From: Oreohelix idahoensis
Lineage: Eukaryota > Mollusca > Gastropoda > Stylommatophora > Oreohelicidae
Direction: 5' to 3'
Assembly: GCA_024509875.1 (NCBI GenBank)
Contig: JAMPIV010017770.1
Coordinates: 154,001 to 218,000 of the forward strand
DNA: 64,000 bases
The position numbers and the translations under genes are program-made. The notes below the pieces were generated by a model. That model saw only the letters and a program-made list of their open reading frames with translations. It made no database searches and was not told the origin of the DNA. Shown here one piece after another: positions 46,827 to 58,448 of the stretch. How positions within the stretch are numbered: position 1 is the stretch's first letter; the number at the start of each line of letters is the position of its first letter.

Positions 46827-46907
46827 CAGGGTGACCCAAAAAAAAAACGGGCCCGCGCGCGCACAAAAAGTGCGCGCGCGGGCCCGTTTTTTTTTTGGGT
46901 CACCCTG
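46827..46907. mobile_element. 81-bp perfect hairpin flanked by TA
   Basis: Two exactly complementary 38-base arms (CAGGGTGACCCAAAAAAAAA continuing into a GC-rich ACGGGCCCGCGCGCGCAC end) enclose a 5-base AAAAA loop. TA dinucleotides abut both ends (46825-46826, 46908-46909). The CAGGGTGACCC ends and TA flanks resemble the terminal repeats of Tc1/mariner-like MITEs. Such a long perfect arm also predicts cruciform or hairpin extrusion. Confidence 0.93.
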
Positions 46908-46916
46908 TATTAATGA

Positions 46917-46980
46917 AATACAAAAATGTCCGTATCTCAAAAACTAGAGCTGCTACAGACAAGTAAATGTGATATTTGGA
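46917..46980 (-). repeat. Inverted motif matching the far side of gene-family copy 2
   Basis: TATCTCAAAAACTAGAGCTG here is the complement of CAGCTCTAGTTTTTGAGATA at about 44795-44815 and 40895-40915, at the other end of the gene copies. Flanking bases are only loosely similar. Confidence 0.5.
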
Positions 46981-47011
46981 TTGAGCAGGCCTCATTTATG
47001 TACAATCAAGA

Positions 47012-48430
47012 TGTGGTGGGTTGATGTTAATACAGTTTGTTGTTAAGAAATCTTAGTGTAGTGAATGAGGTCAGCTGTGAAGGTCCCTGAATATAATAAA
47101 TATTAGAGTAAATTTCCAGGACACCTTTCTACTACCACCACTATGATCTCATTCAGACTTATTTTTGATAGACTATAAGATGACTACGTTTGGTGTCTAG
47201 GGTTATGAAATGTAGTGTAAGGTTGCATTAACCAACTAAACATATAAACAATTACACAAATTATTTTATTATCTACTACAACACAACAGTGCCACGACAA
47301 TCACATACAAACTACACTTTAAAAGACTATCTTTAGTAAGTCTGTGGTTGAAAGTTAAGGTTTTTCAATTTATTGTCCTGAATCTGATTTATTTGGAATC
47401 AGGACTGACAATCAAAGTGAAATCATAGAAATTATTTGTTTATGGACACTTATGGAATGTTTTTATTACATAAATGTTTAAGGGTGTACTGACTGCAGGT
47501 GACTTCTAGTATCAATGGTTGATTGTTTACTATCATCATCTCCGCATGTTGTTTGTAAGTTTTTATGGACACTGATGGAATGTTTATATCACTATTCCCA
47601 GTCTCTTTTCTAATATAATGTTAGTTGAGCAACCAGGTGCCGAAACATGCACCTAACTTGGTAATATGCTGTAGGAATCTTCCCGCACTTCGCTGAACGA
47701 CAACCTTCATCTCCCACTTCTTCAAGAATGATGGTGGTTTACAGTTGTCTCCGAAAAAGGCAAGACTGTGGCATGAATATATCGGCCCACTGTAGTCTGG
47801 CACCAGTTATTGACAGCAACCAAATACCTCACAGATGTAAGGAAATAACACAAGTAAAATGATGACTAGGCAATAGAATCTGGCACATTTTCGATCTGCC
47901 TTTGTCCAGGCTTTTCCTTTATTAGAAAATTCTGAGCCTGTTCTCAACGTACTTGATTTTCACAGAATTTATTTTCAAAAATGGCAGTGAACCGACGCTT
48001 CTACTTGACCATATCTAACGTTCTAACCAATCAGGCCATGTTTACATGAGCCTTTGAAAAAAACTATCCATCCTATACGTTTCCATTAACAACAATATTT
48101 GTATTTCCAGGTCACCCAATAATGTTTCGCCTTACATTTTACTACAGCCAATCAAATCGTATCTAACTTGTTGGCCTCATTTCCCCCACAGCAGTGTTTT
48201 CCAAACATGCCATAAAAAAATTAAGCAGATATGATCTTGTGCTGTCAGTCAACTCCACTATAGTATTTTGGCTATAATTTGTTAATTAATGGACTATTTG
48301 CGAAACACACATAATATATTCTTTGTCAGCAAGTCCTAAGGTACCCGAATATATAAGTTTAATGGGGCTAAGTGGCTTCGTTCAAAATATGTATTTTTCT
48401 ATGATAGTCGTGTATTTGCTGTTACCACCG
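47012..48430. repeat. Decayed LTR related to element C
   Basis: Starts TGTGGTGGG like the C LTRs (TGTGGTGAA). It keeps a diverged GAGGTCAGCTGTGAAGGTCC, GTGTCTAGGGTTATG and the CAGGACTGACAATCAAAG region in the same order as in the C LTR. Beyond about 47860 it shares sequence with 53180-53810 on the opposite strand. The right limit is approximate. It is probably an old solo LTR. Confidence 0.6.
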
Positions 48431-48948
48431 TTCACTTCCATACTAGGGGATGTCTTCTGTACTTACGATAGAATTTCGTCATTCCTAATAAGAGCTAAAG
48501 TCGTTTTAGTGACACGTGTCGTCTACATGTTCTAACTTTTTCATCGTATTTTGGGGGAACCCCTAAGGCAAGGCTTGCCACTTGCTATAGTTGGCTTTTA
48601 GTTTAAAATCAATACGAAACGTATTTGCATTTTCATCTCCTTGCCCCTCCTCGTTCTACAATGCATTTGTAAGCAGATGTTTTCTAAGAACTAGGAAAAG
48701 TGGTGTCAAGGACGAATTTGAAAATTTGAGTACCGTATTTTAAATGTTCGTCTTATGCGTTAGCAATTAATAATCTGAAGGCGTAGGCGATAACCACGCG
48801 TTCTAGCCGAAATTTCTTTTATACTTTCTCATTTTGCCTTTATGCCCTATATTGTTATATATTAATTTAGCTATTGTATTAGAAATTCACTACACAAGAG
48901 TAAAATGTTTGGCACCAAAAAAAAATTTTTTTTTTTTTGGTAGGGCTG
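48431..48948. other. Unassigned sequence
   Basis: Homology to the 53180-53810 copy fades within the first part. No gene is supported. Confidence 0.3.
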
Positions 48949-49036
48949 TGTCCCAAAAGGTGATTATTATGAATTCTGATACCATGTCCCAAAAGGTGGT
49001 TATTATGAATTCTGATACCATGTCCCAAAAGGTGGC
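48949..49036. repeat. 36-bp minisatellite, second locus
   Basis: About 2.4 units with the same ATGAATTCTGATACC and CCCAAAAGGTGG core as 40556-40817. It starts just after a poly-A/poly-T palindromic run near 48920-48940. Confidence 0.9.
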
Positions 49037-49133
49037 TGTAGAATGGTTTGTTTAAATGTATTTCAGCTGGGCTAAATTCTGCTGGTCATATACGTAATTC
49101 TCTAGATGGATTCCGCGAAATTAGAGATACTTC

Positions 49134-49250
49134 TCAAGGGGTTGTTGTGTTCTCTAGGGGTTGTTGTGTTCTCAAGGGGTTGTTGTGTTCTCAAGGGGCT
49201 GTTGTGTGTTCAATGGGTTGTTGTGTTCTCAAGGGGTTGTTGTGCTCTAA
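49134..49250. repeat. ~19-bp tandem repeat
   Basis: GGGGTTGTTGTGTTCTCAA and close variants repeat about six times. Confidence 0.85.
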
Positions 49251-50395
49251 AATGTTAAGAAACGCTAGTTTAGTTTACGTACACTGGTGGATCATGAGAG
49301 TTTAGTCTTACAGGCTTACCCCTCTTGGGCGAAGATATTTTGGGAGTAGTTTTAGTTATACTATTTTATCTACCCGAGGGCATTTATATATACATATAAT
49401 AACAGTTATTCACTATCTTTAGACAAACTAATTATTAGAATAATTAAAATAGCAAAAGTAATAATAAAATTCAACAAACATTCTGACAGAACAGCGGAAC
49501 CCTCGATGGTACGCTTACCACATTTTGAGAAACACTGGAGGTAGAGAATACATGTAATCATACATGGATGGGTTATCATCATTTTTTGTGTGTGTAACCT
49601 CGAACTATGGCAGACATGGAGTTAAGACAACAGCACTTATTCTGACCTAGTATCGGCAGAATATGTGATTTATGGAAGCCCTTGAAGGACCAGAATAATG
49701 ATTCCTCTGCGCTATTTGATGTACTCGTAACTCAACATAAATATGCAATATTATATTGGCTACGCTAGTCTATTATGTGTGCTGGGATTATTTTCTTCGC
49801 CTTTTTGGTTCAAAACCTTTGTCTGCTGTCATGATATAGAACATAATTTAACTCCCTTTTCCCTATCTTCCTCTCATTCCCGATAATTACTGAAAGCAAT
49901 ATATCCTGATTAAGCTTTTTAGCTTGTGACTTACGGTTGGCGAGTTTCTGCACGCCACATTTAGGTCGACTGGCATGTCCCATTATCATCTGTCCTTCCT
50001 GGGAAAGATACATATGACAGCATTCTAGTTTCATTCATCAACAAAGTAAAACAATAAAAAACAAGAAAGATAGAAAGACAGAAAGATAGATAGAAAGAAA
50101 GAAAGAAAGATAAAAAGAAAGAAAGAAAGAAAATAGAACAGGTAAGAACTGTTCTTGATCTTCTATCTGTCATAATCAGCTATGTTGCAATGATGATCTA
50201 TGCACTATGTTCTTCTATCTTGCCAGTTTTGGTGAGTCCACTCATATGTTTCTACTCATATATTTTAGTTATTCTTTCCGTATCTTTTTTTTTTTTTTTT
50301 CTCCGTACGCCCGCTAATACTCGAGGCGAAATCTCAGGTTATTTTTAATGTCTAACCTGACATTGATTTTTACGTGAGTATCCTATTTTCTTGTA
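49251..50395. other. Unassigned sequence with GAAA-type microsatellite
   Basis: A GAAA/GATA-rich tract lies at about 50060-50133 and a poly-T at 50286-50301. No supported gene. Confidence 0.4.
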
Positions 50396-50399
50396 CAGA

Positions 50400-50642
50400 G
50401 ACAAGTGTCCCTCGCCATTCAGGCAGATACTCGCCGTTTTCGGAGGTACCCATTAGAGCTGGGTCGGCTCAGGAGCCGCCAGTCCCTGGTCGACGACACT
50501 CCTTCAAATGTCCTCGCCAGGTCTCGAGTTAATCCAGTCCTAATCCCGGTCGACGAAAAACCCTCAAATGCCGTCGCCCGGGTTTGATCCTGAATCACCC
50601 GGTCGCCAGAGCGGTGTTGTAACCACTACGCTAGCGCGGCTA
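50400..50642 (-). mobile_element. tRNA-derived SINE, minus strand
   Basis: On the minus strand the 5' end reads TAGCCGCGCTAGCGTAGTGG (A-box-like), with a degenerate B box (GGATCAAACCC) some 55 bases later. The body contains two imperfect copies of a GTCGACGA...CTCAAATG...GTCG segment. No complete cloverleaf can be drawn. Confidence 0.6.
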
Positions 50643-50754
50643 CTTTTCTGTTTTAATTCAGGCTCTGCTATGTTTAATTCAAACTCGTCTATGTTCACAC
50701 CTCCCAGACACTGTAAGGTCTGAAACTTTGATGTTGTTGGATTATGTGTATGTA

Positions 50755-50869
<115 letters not shown>

Positions 50870-51410
50870 CAATGTATGTATGTATGTTATTAATACAAAT
50901 CCGTAAGCATTATTATTTCTTAATAAATTTTGGCAGACAGTCTCTTTAGTTACCGCCGGATAACGCTGTGCAATTCTTTCATAATTTAATATTGTGATTA
51001 TGACAAAGATTTTATTTGAAGTTTTTCTATAAAATGTAAAGAAGCCATTTAATTCTCAGGGACCATACTCCAATAAATAGACATCCAAAAAATATCAAAG
51101 GACGTTACACAAATGTTAAAACTATTATTTTATGTTTTTTATTAATAACCATACGTTTGCATATTTTACAAGATAATTAAAAATGTTTAACTACACACTT
51201 TTACTTTAATAGAAAATAGAAGAAAAAAAACCCAGTTTTACGAAGCACTTCCTTGTTTTTAACTATGTAATTTTAATGGCACTCATTTTGCCAGGCGGTT
51301 TTTCATTGGATAAGAGCTGTATCGATACATGTATTAAACCAATGAAATTTCTGTAACGATCAACATCCACTGTGCGTGTTTAATCTGAATGAAAATCTAA
51401 CATGGTTTAA
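50870..51410. other. Unassigned AT-rich sequence
   Basis: No gene or repeat recognised. Confidence 0.3.
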
Positions 51411-51412
51411 AG

Positions 51413-51598
51413 CAGAGGTTCCCAACCTTTTCTATGCCCCGCACCACTAGGAAATGTTTGATCAATGTTCGCATCCCCTACAAAAGTAATATCACATTTG
51501 AAGATGAATAAGTCAAATTGAGACTCTTGACCTTAGGCTTCTTTGTCGCACCCCCTGAAATGCCAGGGGGTGCGTGGACCTCAGGTTGGGAACCCCTG
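51413..51598. mobile_element. hAT-type MITE (186 bp)
   Basis: Ends CAGAGGTTCCCAACCT and AGGTTGGGAACCCCTG are inverted repeats matching at 15 of 16 positions. They have the CAG...GGTTCCCAACC form typical of hAT terminal repeats. Flanks GTTTAAAG and GTTAAAGT are similar but not exact 8-bp duplications. There is no transposase. Confidence 0.8.
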
Positions 51599-51821
51599 GT
51601 TAAAGTATTTACAGCATTTTTAAAATGCGTGGTCAAACGAATTCAAATTGTAAAACAACTGTATCGACATATGTAAAAACCAAACTCACTTGATAGTCGC
51701 TTTTTTCAGTTGCAATTATTTTTAAGTTATTTTATAGAAAAAAACTTTAGTATTTGCAGAAAACAAAATTATTAAATAGTTATGATCGTTGAAGGATCGT
51801 TTAAATGGAAGTAATTTTGTC

Positions 51822-51868
51822 ACATGTTGCCAGGTAACATAATTTGGTTTCTACCGCTTTGGTTAAAA
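51822..51868. repeat. 47-bp segment shared with 62166-62213
   Basis: TCACATGTTGCCAGGTAACA and the bases up to CTACCGCTTTGGTT recur at 62170-62213. Before and after, the two loci diverge. Confidence 0.7.
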
Positions 51869-51874
51869 AAATAA

Positions 51875-52490
51875 GCTGGGAGAACAGGTCCTGGAGCAGG
51901 TCGACCACTTTAAATATCTCGGAGCTATTATAGACCGAAAGCGAGGCATCAAAGAAGAGTTGGCCACTCGAAAAGCAGCAGCTGGGAGACTTTTTCAGGC
52001 CATAAATCGAGGATTCCTCAGCAAGAGAGAGGTTTGTAAGAAAACGAAGATGGCTGTATACCGCTCCACCTATGTCCCAGTCTTGACATATGGAGGCGAG
52101 TCATGGGCAAAACTACCCATAAAAGCCAGATCCAAACCTCAGAAATGAGGTATCTGAGGAAGGTGGTTGAAGTAACAAGAAGAGACATAGTCTGCAACCA
52201 GACGATACGTTAAGGCCTAAAATCCCACCCCCTGCAGACCCATGTAGAACAGTCCCAACTAAGATGGTTTGGCCATGTCTGCAGAATGGGAGAAGATCGA
52301 CTACCACGACAAGCATGGGAAACAAAGAGCCAGGGATCCAGACCCCCAGGACGACCCAGAGTCCGCTGGGAGGACAACACTAGACAATCTTTGATGGACC
52401 GAGGACTAGAATGGAACCAGGCAAGGAGGAAGACAGCCGATAGGATAGTCTGGCGCTCTCTCTTCCAAACCTCTACACTGTCGTGAAAAA
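51875..52490 (+). pseudogene. LINE reverse transcriptase C-terminal remnant
   Basis: Plus-strand translation shows HFKYLGAIIDRKRGIKEELATRKAAAGRLF, the LG-motif thumb region, TYGGESWA, then in other frames QLRWFGHVCRMGEDRLPRQAW and a GRPRVRWEDN tail. These correspond to the RT thumb and C-terminal segments of a LINE different from the RTE copies here. The catalytic core is missing and the frame is broken at least near 52148 and 52210. Confidence 0.8.
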
Positions 52491-52499
52491 TTCTAATCC

Positions 52500-52766
52500 A
52501 CATATATAAATGAGAAAATAAATGTAAAGCCTAACGCAGTAATTCAATAGAAAGAAAGAAGAATGGTGAAAGACCAGTGCTGTCACAATAGCGTACGCCT
52601 GTGTTGTAGAACGGCATAATGGCTGAACCAGAGATCCCCTTTTTCTACTTCGTCTGCATAACTGTAACGCTTCCACGTTTGATAGTAAAAGCCTACTGCA
52701 TAAACTACACGCGTTTCTAAAAATAAAACTGGTACTATATTTCTTGGACGACCTTGATAGACACAC
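52500..52766. other. Unassigned sequence
   Basis: No gene or repeat recognised. Confidence 0.3.
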
Positions 52767-52843
52767 TGCTTAATGACCTAGATATAATATTACATTAATG
52801 TCATTATATACACTACGTAACCTAAAAGACAGACGGGCTTAGA

Positions 52844-52888
<45 letters not shown>

Positions 52889-53010
52889 CGGAGGAATGCC
52901 AATCCCACGTCGTCTCGCGATTAAAAAGTGAACTGCTTAATGACCTAGATATAATATTACATTAATGTCATTATATACACTACGTAACCTAAAAGACAGA
53001 CGGGCTTAGA

Positions 53011-53047
<37 letters not shown>

Positions 53048-53089
53048 CGGAGGAATGCCAATCCCACGTCGTCTCGCGATTAAAAAGTG
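52767..53089. repeat. Tandem duplication (~160 bp units) with (GA)n
   Basis: ACTGCTTAATGACCTAGATA starts each unit (about 52767 and 52931), and each contains a GA run and ends AAAAAGTGA. The GA run is longer in the first unit. Confidence 0.92.
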
Positions 53090-53179
53090 AACGCGAAAGG
53101 CATGCAGGCCTGTTTTTTTTTCAAATAAACAGTAATAAAAAACACTAACGATACGAGGTAAGGTTTTAAAAAACATGTT

Positions 53180-53810
53180 TAATGCTTATTAGGAAACATG
53201 ACACAATACTGTTTTACGTCTGAAATCCTGACTTTATACTGACAGAACAGTGAAAAGGCAGAACAGGTGGCGGTTTGAAAAAAATAACAAAACAAATACA
53301 CGACTATCCTAGAATAATACATATGTTGAACGAAGCCACTTGGCCCCATTAAATTTATATATTCTTGTACCTTAGGACTTGCTGACAAAGAATATGTTAT
53401 GTGTTACGCAAATAGTCTAGTAATTAACGAATTATAGCCAAAATACTATAGTGGGGTTGTCTGACAGCACAAGATCATATTTGCTCATAATGGCATGCTT
53501 GAAACACTGCTTTAGGGGAAATGAGGCCAACTAGTTAGATACGATTTGATTGGCGGTAGTAATATGTAAGGCAAATGCAAATATGGTTGTTATGGCAACG
53601 TGTAGAATGGGTAACATTTTTTCAAAGACTCTTGTAAACATGGTCTCATTGGTTAGAGCGTTCGATATAGTCAAATAGAAGCGTCAGTTCAGGGCCAGTT
53701 TTGAAAATAAATCATTGTGAGAAGCACTTGCGTTGAGACCACGCTAATATTATTCTAATAAAAGCTTGGGATAAGGCAGATCAAAATTGTGCCAGTATTC
53801 GTCGCCAGTC
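53180..53810 (-). repeat. Inverted partner of 47860-48540
   Basis: The minus strand matches plus-strand 47860-48540 in order, for example CTTTGTCAGCAAGTCCTAAG, CACTATAGTATTTTGGCTAT and GCCAATCAAATCGTATCTAA. It is a dispersed repeat, probably the distal half of a decayed LTR of the element C family. Confidence 0.75.
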
Positions 53811-54248
53811 AACGTACTAGTGTATATTTCCTTGAATTGTGGTAAGCTAGACATGTTACCTATATATCTATATATATATATTATATGAAAATTGAATATG
53901 AATTGATAAATTGTGTCTGTATGTGTGTGGTTCAGTAGCAAACAGAAGGCAAAGCCTAGATATTGCTCCACCATGTAAAAGATTGTCAGAGAGGAGTATA
54001 ACTGCATTGGCATATATGAGATTGCCAAATAGTAACATGACACCTATCTTATTGTATAGAAGGAATTACAACTGGAATTGCAGAGGCGTTGTAACCATTA
54101 GGGAGAGGAATACTGGTATATTGTCACAGGAGAGGCTAGTAGTTGGCATACAGCGCTGAACTCTGTGTTTGTAATGTCCTGTACTTCATTGTGGAAATAG
54201 ATTATATATTAGTTCTGAAGAAGGAGGTACAACCTTCTTATTTCAGGG
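53811..54248. other. Unassigned sequence before element C
   Basis: No gene recognised. It ends in ACCGT (54249-54253), the left target duplication of element C. Confidence 0.35.
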
Positions 54249-54253
54249 ACCGT
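54249..54253. repeat. Target duplication ACCGT, left of element C
   Basis: The same five bases occur at 60808-60812, next to the right LTR ending in CA. Confidence 0.7.
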
Positions 54254-56177
54254 TGTGGTGAATTAATTGTTATTATTGGTTTAAATATTATATTAATGGT
54301 ATCTGGTGTGAGGTCAGCTATGCAAGTCTCTGAGGTTTATTAAATACAAATAAGTTTACAGGGTACCTGTCTGCTTCCACCACGACCTCACCCGATTATA
54401 TATCTTCCCCTACTGAAGTGTATTGGTGTGTGTATGTTGTCTAGCAAGTGTCTAGGGTATATGCAATGTGATGAAGTGTATGAACAGGACAACAACTACA
54501 CCTATTACTAATAAACAATGATTAAACAAGTCACTGGGTAAAGTTTGGAATGTAACTTATTTTTTTAAATTTATTTTCCTGTATCTAGTTATTCTTCTGA
54601 CCCAGGAATAATCAACTCAACATGATAATGAAATTATTTACAACCAATTATTTTACAACTGTCCTTGAGTTTATTATCCCGCAATTTTTATATGTCTCAA
54701 ACTCGAGGAAAATGTCAAGTATTATTTTGCTCCTAGAAAAGGGTACTTGCTTTAAGTTTATTGAACGTTTTTGTTCCTCACTGTCTGATATACACTATCT
54801 TTTGTGAAATAACTGAGAGAGTGGATTGTTTGTGATATCAATTTCCCACAAGTCTAGTATTCTGAAAAGCTGGTCTAAATGTCAAATATGATCTTGGTAG
54901 AATAAGGGTACAATTTATTGAACTGGGTAAGGTCCTCACTCTTCTGGAACACTATAGACGCCAATTTATTTTGTGAAAACTGAGAGAGTTGCTCTAGAAA
55001 AGGGTACAAGATTGTTTGTATCTTCAATTTCCCAGTAAACGTTTTTAGTCTGGTGAAATCAAAACTACTGAGAGTCTCTGGAACCAGGCTGGTTGAAGTA
55101 TGTATAAAACGCCAGCATCCACTGCCAAGACACGATTCTGCTTCTATAGGTAAATCACTGTGTAGGCACTCAGTAGTTAGGCCTCACTGCAGAACTTAGG
55201 GACAGGGGTTAGATCACCTGGGCTCACTTTTACTCGTAGATGAAACTCTGGAACAATACAAATGTGTCCCACTCAGCATCTAATAATCTCTCTCTTTCAT
55301 TATTCTAACATGGCAATAACATCTGACATCAGTATGGTAACTAAACAATTAGTTAACGTTCTCAATTGGGTTGGTACCCCCTTCTGGATAAATAACTTTC
55401 AAACCACCGTTTGACATTTTCCTTGATAAAGGAAACATTTTACATTAATACTATCAAGTCATGTACAATCACGGTGACTTGCTGAAGAAGACGGCCAGTG
55501 ATCTTCCTGGTCTTATGTCATAACACAACTTTTTCTTTTCATCATAAATATTTAATTTTCTTTTCTCCTCATATGGCCGAAAGCCTGTCTGGCTTTTCTA
55601 TACCAGGTTAATACAGTTCCTAACAACGCTGTGAAACAACACAGAGTGATGTTGCCTTCCCTCCAGATAAATGTTTCCCCTTTAAGGTTCATACAAATTC
55701 AATAATGCATACATAATAATGATAAAAATGACAATATAAATGTTTTCATTCTTACCGCATCAAAGAAATCTACACACTAAACAGTTGAATATTGCGATAT
55801 ATGGCATAATCCAAATCGCTGCTAGTGCAGAAATAGCAAACAAGTAAGTACTCCTTCCTTGTCTTAAAACAACTTCTTTAGTGTATCAATTTTAGTTAAC
55901 AAGTGGCCCCGAATACCAACTACTAATTGGTTTTATACAACCGGTTGTCTATTATACTACAGCCAATCAGAGACTGTTTAGTGAATAGCGTTCCTTTTCA
56001 AATCAAACTGACCTCAAATATTCAAAATAAGGACTCCTTCCGATACTCCGACTCATCCCCCTCCTTTCAGTACGGAATATTCAAAAAAATCCCACGTTAA
56101 CCTTAATTTTTCCTTTTATTTTCAAACTACCGTATGTAGAACGAACACTACGCTACGTCACAAGTGTGTATCGTCTG
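54254..56177 (-). repeat. Element C 3' LTR (longer, tip missing)
   Basis: About 200 bases longer than the other LTR, mainly from a local duplication-like insertion around 54870-55080 (CTAGAAAAGGGTACAAG and GAAAACTGAGAGAG recur). It ends at CGTCTG, where the other LTR continues CCAAGTCCA. Confidence 0.85.
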
Positions 56178-56644
56178 GAATATTAGATGTTCCTCAAATT
56201 GTACGTTATGAGGAGTTGATCTATATGGTGATATCTGAGTTGTGTAGGGGATCCAATAATTTCCTGATCAGCCTTAATAAACACTCGGACTATCCTCAAT
56301 TCAAAAAGGCAACAATGGAGGCACTCTGCTCCTCCGAAATGTTCACAGCCAACAATTGGTCTGATCTCAGGCTTGATTGAATATGGAAACACCCTTCTAA
56401 TAATATTCTATATTGTGCCACTCAAATGGAGTCCATATTCACCAACTATATTGTCCGCCTACCGACAATTTGGTGAAATAAGATAATATGTGGGGAAATG
56501 AGTTTCTGCATCAGAAATCAATTCGCCCTTAGCTTTGCTATAATATGTGTTGGTGATCTCCATCCAGGGTCCGACCAATGCTTCCCCTTGGACGGTGTAG
56601 GGTCGGGTGACTACCAATGTCACCAGTGCCCTTTTCATGCTAAA
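56178..56644 (-). other. Element C 3' internal region, no polypurine tract
   Basis: No coding motif and no purine-rich stretch is seen at the LTR edge. Confidence 0.5.
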
Positions 56645-57694
56645 TTAATAGCCATATTGTGAAGCGCTGTGATCATTTTCCGAATTGCTCACTCGTCCAC
56701 TCCCCACTTTTCTTCTAACATTTTGTTTCGGGTTCAAATCTGGCGGATTATCTTCAATATTAATTTCAGCCAGTTCCCTAACTGCGGCTTCAAACTGAGC
56801 CTGGGTTGACTGGTCTGAGTTTCTATTTTCTCTGGATGCCCTTCTCAGAGTTGCTAATCTAAATATTTTTGGTGCAAACTGTTGGTGGGAAGATGGATAC
56901 CTATCCTCTATGTCAACCTTATTATTTTCCTTGTTATTTTTAAGCCCATATGTTTCAGAATGCTTGGCTGGCATCTGATTATGATTTTCCCAACTTGGGG
57001 AATGTACCTTGCTACATTTTTCACAGGCCCCCACAAATTGTGCAATATCAGCAGCTACTTGGGGCCAGTAATATTTTTCCGATGTCCTTTGACGTGTGGT
57101 TCCATTCCTCTGGTGTCCACCGTCGGGTACAACATGAGCTTGTGCCATCACTTTTTCCCTGTAGGGAGTTGGCAATACCAACTGTCCCTGTTCTTTGGAT
57201 CCTGCTCTAGCTTTCCTGAAGAGCAGTCCCTCCTTCAAATAAAATTGTCCTTTCTTAGGGTGTGCATGGCTGGTTGGCAATTTGTCAAAGCAAGGTTTTA
57301 ATGTTTTATCCTTTGCCTGGGCCTTTCTCATCTGCTTATGAGAATAACCTAGTGGTGCTTCCTCCTCCGTTCTACTAGGGGTCGACCTAACCTGAAGCGT
57401 GGCCATTACCACAGGTTTTACCGGGCTTCCTAGAAAAACATATTTACTTCCTAACACCAGCGGGTAATTAGGGTCGTCACACACGGCTGCTCTGATCACT
57501 CCTTCCACGTACCTTGTCTCTACATTGATCTTGGCTACTGGAAGTGTCATGGTGTCTATTCCCTTTACGGCCCCTTGTATCTCCACTTTCTCTGTGGTGT
57601 ACTGTTCAGGGTGCACTAGGGTTGCACTCACAACTGAGTCATATTCTAAACCTGAATCGTAAAGGCACCTAACCTTGGCACCATTACATGTCAC
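56645..57694 (-). pseudogene. Retropepsin fused to integrase zinc-binding segment
   Basis: One frame of about 350 codons. Residues near 1-90 form an aspartic protease: the active site reads YDSGLEYDS (D-S-G), and the flap-like and C-terminal part reads VLGSKYVFLG. A linker (SHKQMRKAQAKDKTLKP) follows and then the N-terminal integrase module: GQFYLKEGLLFRK, VLPTPYREKVMAQAHV, and the zinc-binding His/Cys set with His in AHVV and GGH and the pair CEKC. In gypsy pol these flank a reverse transcriptase of about 500 residues and RNase H, which are missing without a frame break. The remaining C-terminus is low-complexity and unrelated to the catalytic D,D-35-E core. The start codon shown is not ATG-proven. 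Confidence 0.8.
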
Positions 57695-58254
57695 TTCTTC
57701 ACAGATGGGGGATGTTGAAGATTAATATGATTCTCGGTCAGTTTCTTCTTCCCCTTGTCCACTGTTATCATGCAGGCCGCGTGATATGGAGGAACTTTCC
57801 TACCACAGTCAATAGTATTATGATTATTCATCCTACAAACTTTACAATATTTCCCTTCTGGTTTGTAGGGTCTCCTTTCTCTGAAATGCGAGTTTCTATC
57901 TCGTTGGTCAAAACTTGGCTTATCATAATAGGCTTTACCCTTATTAAACTTATCTCTGTGTTCATAGTTAGGTTGGTTTTGGTTTGGTGGAGCTTTATCA
58001 TGGTCTATAGGCTTCTTCTTTAAACTTGCTATCTCAGACTGGGCTGCCTGATATCTCTCAGCCACATTTAAGATCTCCCCCAGCCTCTCAGCACCCTGTT
58101 CCGTGAGAAATTTTCTCAGGTCTGGAGCCATGGACTCTCTTAACTGCTCAGTCATAATCATTTCCTTTACATCTTGGGTTTTCCCCAGAGCAGTCCATTT
58201 CTCCAGGTATGTCTCCAGGCGAGCAGAGAACTGGTGGTAAGTCTCTCCAGTCAA
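57691..58254 (-). pseudogene. Gag C-terminal part with zinc knuckle
   Basis: Begins TGETYHQFSARLETYLEKW, a SCAN-like capsid helix motif common to gypsy Gags. It continues through MAPDLRKFLTEQGAERLGEI and ends with a zinc knuckle CKVCRMNNHNTIDC (C-x2-C-x4-H-x4-C-like). The frame overlaps the protease start by four bases (57691-57694). The preceding section (58254-58449) is disrupted by stops, separating it from the N-terminal Gag frame. Confidence 0.85.
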
Positions 58255-58448
58255 CAGTTTTGCATCCCTAAATTTCTTTCTGTAAAATTCACTGTTTTTC
58301 TCATATCTAACTAGAAAAGCTTGCTTAATAATGTCGTAGTCATCCTGATCCTCCTTGCTCAGTTTGGCGAAGACCTCATAAGAGGTTCCCTAAGCCCCTG
58401 AGATACCTTCATACTCCATCTCTCTTTCTCTAGTCCATACATAGTAGC

